This document shows, in pieces, positions 32,417 to 32,567 of a DNA stretch of 32,567 bases (position 1 is the stretch's first letter; every line of letters begins with the position of its first letter). This DNA is from Klebsiella pneumoniae (GTDB taxonomy: Bacteria; Myxococcota_A; UBA796; SXON01): NCBI GenBank assembly GCA_945862325.1, contig CAMAXZ010000048.1, positions 1 through 32,567 on the forward strand, written 5' to 3'. A model generated the notes under the pieces. That model saw nothing but the letters and a program-made list of their open reading frames with translations, made no database searches and was not told the origin of the DNA. The position numbers and the translations under genes are program-made.

Positions 32417-32567
32417 AACGGACGCCGCGAACAGCGAGCCCTGCGCGTCGTCCTCGGGGCGGCGGCGCTCGGACTTCGGTCCCGTGATCTGCCGCTTGAG
32501 GCGGGCGAGCTCGAGGGAGAGCGCCTCGAGCTTCTCCATGAGCAGCTCGACCTTTCGGTTGCTCGCT
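32417..32567 (-). mobile_element. IS66-like transposase N-terminal fragment at window edge
   Basis: The minus-strand frame entering from the right edge reads NRKVELLMEKLEALSLELAR then LKRQITGPKSERRRPEDDAQ and GSLF. This matches the coiled coil of IS66-family transposases and the following G-x-x-SE-R basic motif and acidic-Gln-SLF segment. After about 32417 the frame loses similarity, so the catalytic DDE region is absent. The 5' end lies outside the window. It marks the right border of the rhodopsin neighbourhood. Confidence 0.55.

Overview
The window is very GC-rich, densely coded DNA that looks like a member of the Myxococcota (deltaproteobacterial lineage), probably uncultured. The basis is a MYXO-CTERM-type tail (Cys-Gly-Cys, hydrophobic stretch, Arg cluster) on one enzyme and on one gene remnant, several lipoproteins with MopE-type Asp/Cys repeats, a Ser/Thr kinase, and a multi-PAS sensor protein. 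Taxonomy is inference. No tRNA, rRNA or CRISPR array was seen. Many adjacent genes overlap by exactly 4 bp (ATGA or GTGA), which implies translational coupling.

Layout. 1-9769 (minus strand) is one tightly packed operon for extracellular starch or glycogen use: a GH13 lipoprotein, a LamB-like maltoporin, a GH15 glucoamylase with a MYXO-CTERM tail and a second GH13 lipoprotein. A 123-aa protein and a TPR/CHAT (caspase-like) protein cut by the left edge follow only 22 bp later. 9776-14294 (plus) holds a degenerate PAS/histidine-kinase/receiver protein that has lost both phospho-acceptors, a 505-aa unknown with an HExxH motif, and a uracil-DNA glycosylase. 14279-18965 (minus) holds two MopE-repeat lipoproteins, one with a seven-blade FG-GAP propeller and one with PKD-like domains and a 1-nt frameshift. 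19051-24990 holds a membrane VIT/vWA protein, a membrane-tailed Ser/Thr kinase and a MopE/beta-helix lipoprotein.

25.0-28.6 kb is a scrap zone: a YhcG (DUF1016) nuclease followed by the first codons of a type I restriction specificity gene, a chimeric remnant with a luciferase-monooxygenase-like start, a broken IS91-family transposase, and fragments of secreted-protein genes. A YbjN-like secreted protein and a broken small lipoprotein follow.

The most striking unit is at 29.4-31.15 kb: a DTE-type proton-pumping rhodopsin gene with an unusually structured upstream region, followed by three tiny membrane-protein genes (68, 71 and 37 aa). Two of the junctions are 4-bp overlaps, and a long perfect hairpin lies in the only gap. 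This looks like a rhodopsin with dedicated small membrane partners. The small proteins belong to no family I can name. A membrane protein with an internal duplication and an IS66-like transposase remnant close the right end.

Several genes carry single-base frameshifts (18.29, 27.26, 28.46 and 29.28 kb). These may be true decay or assembly indels, and raw reads would decide.
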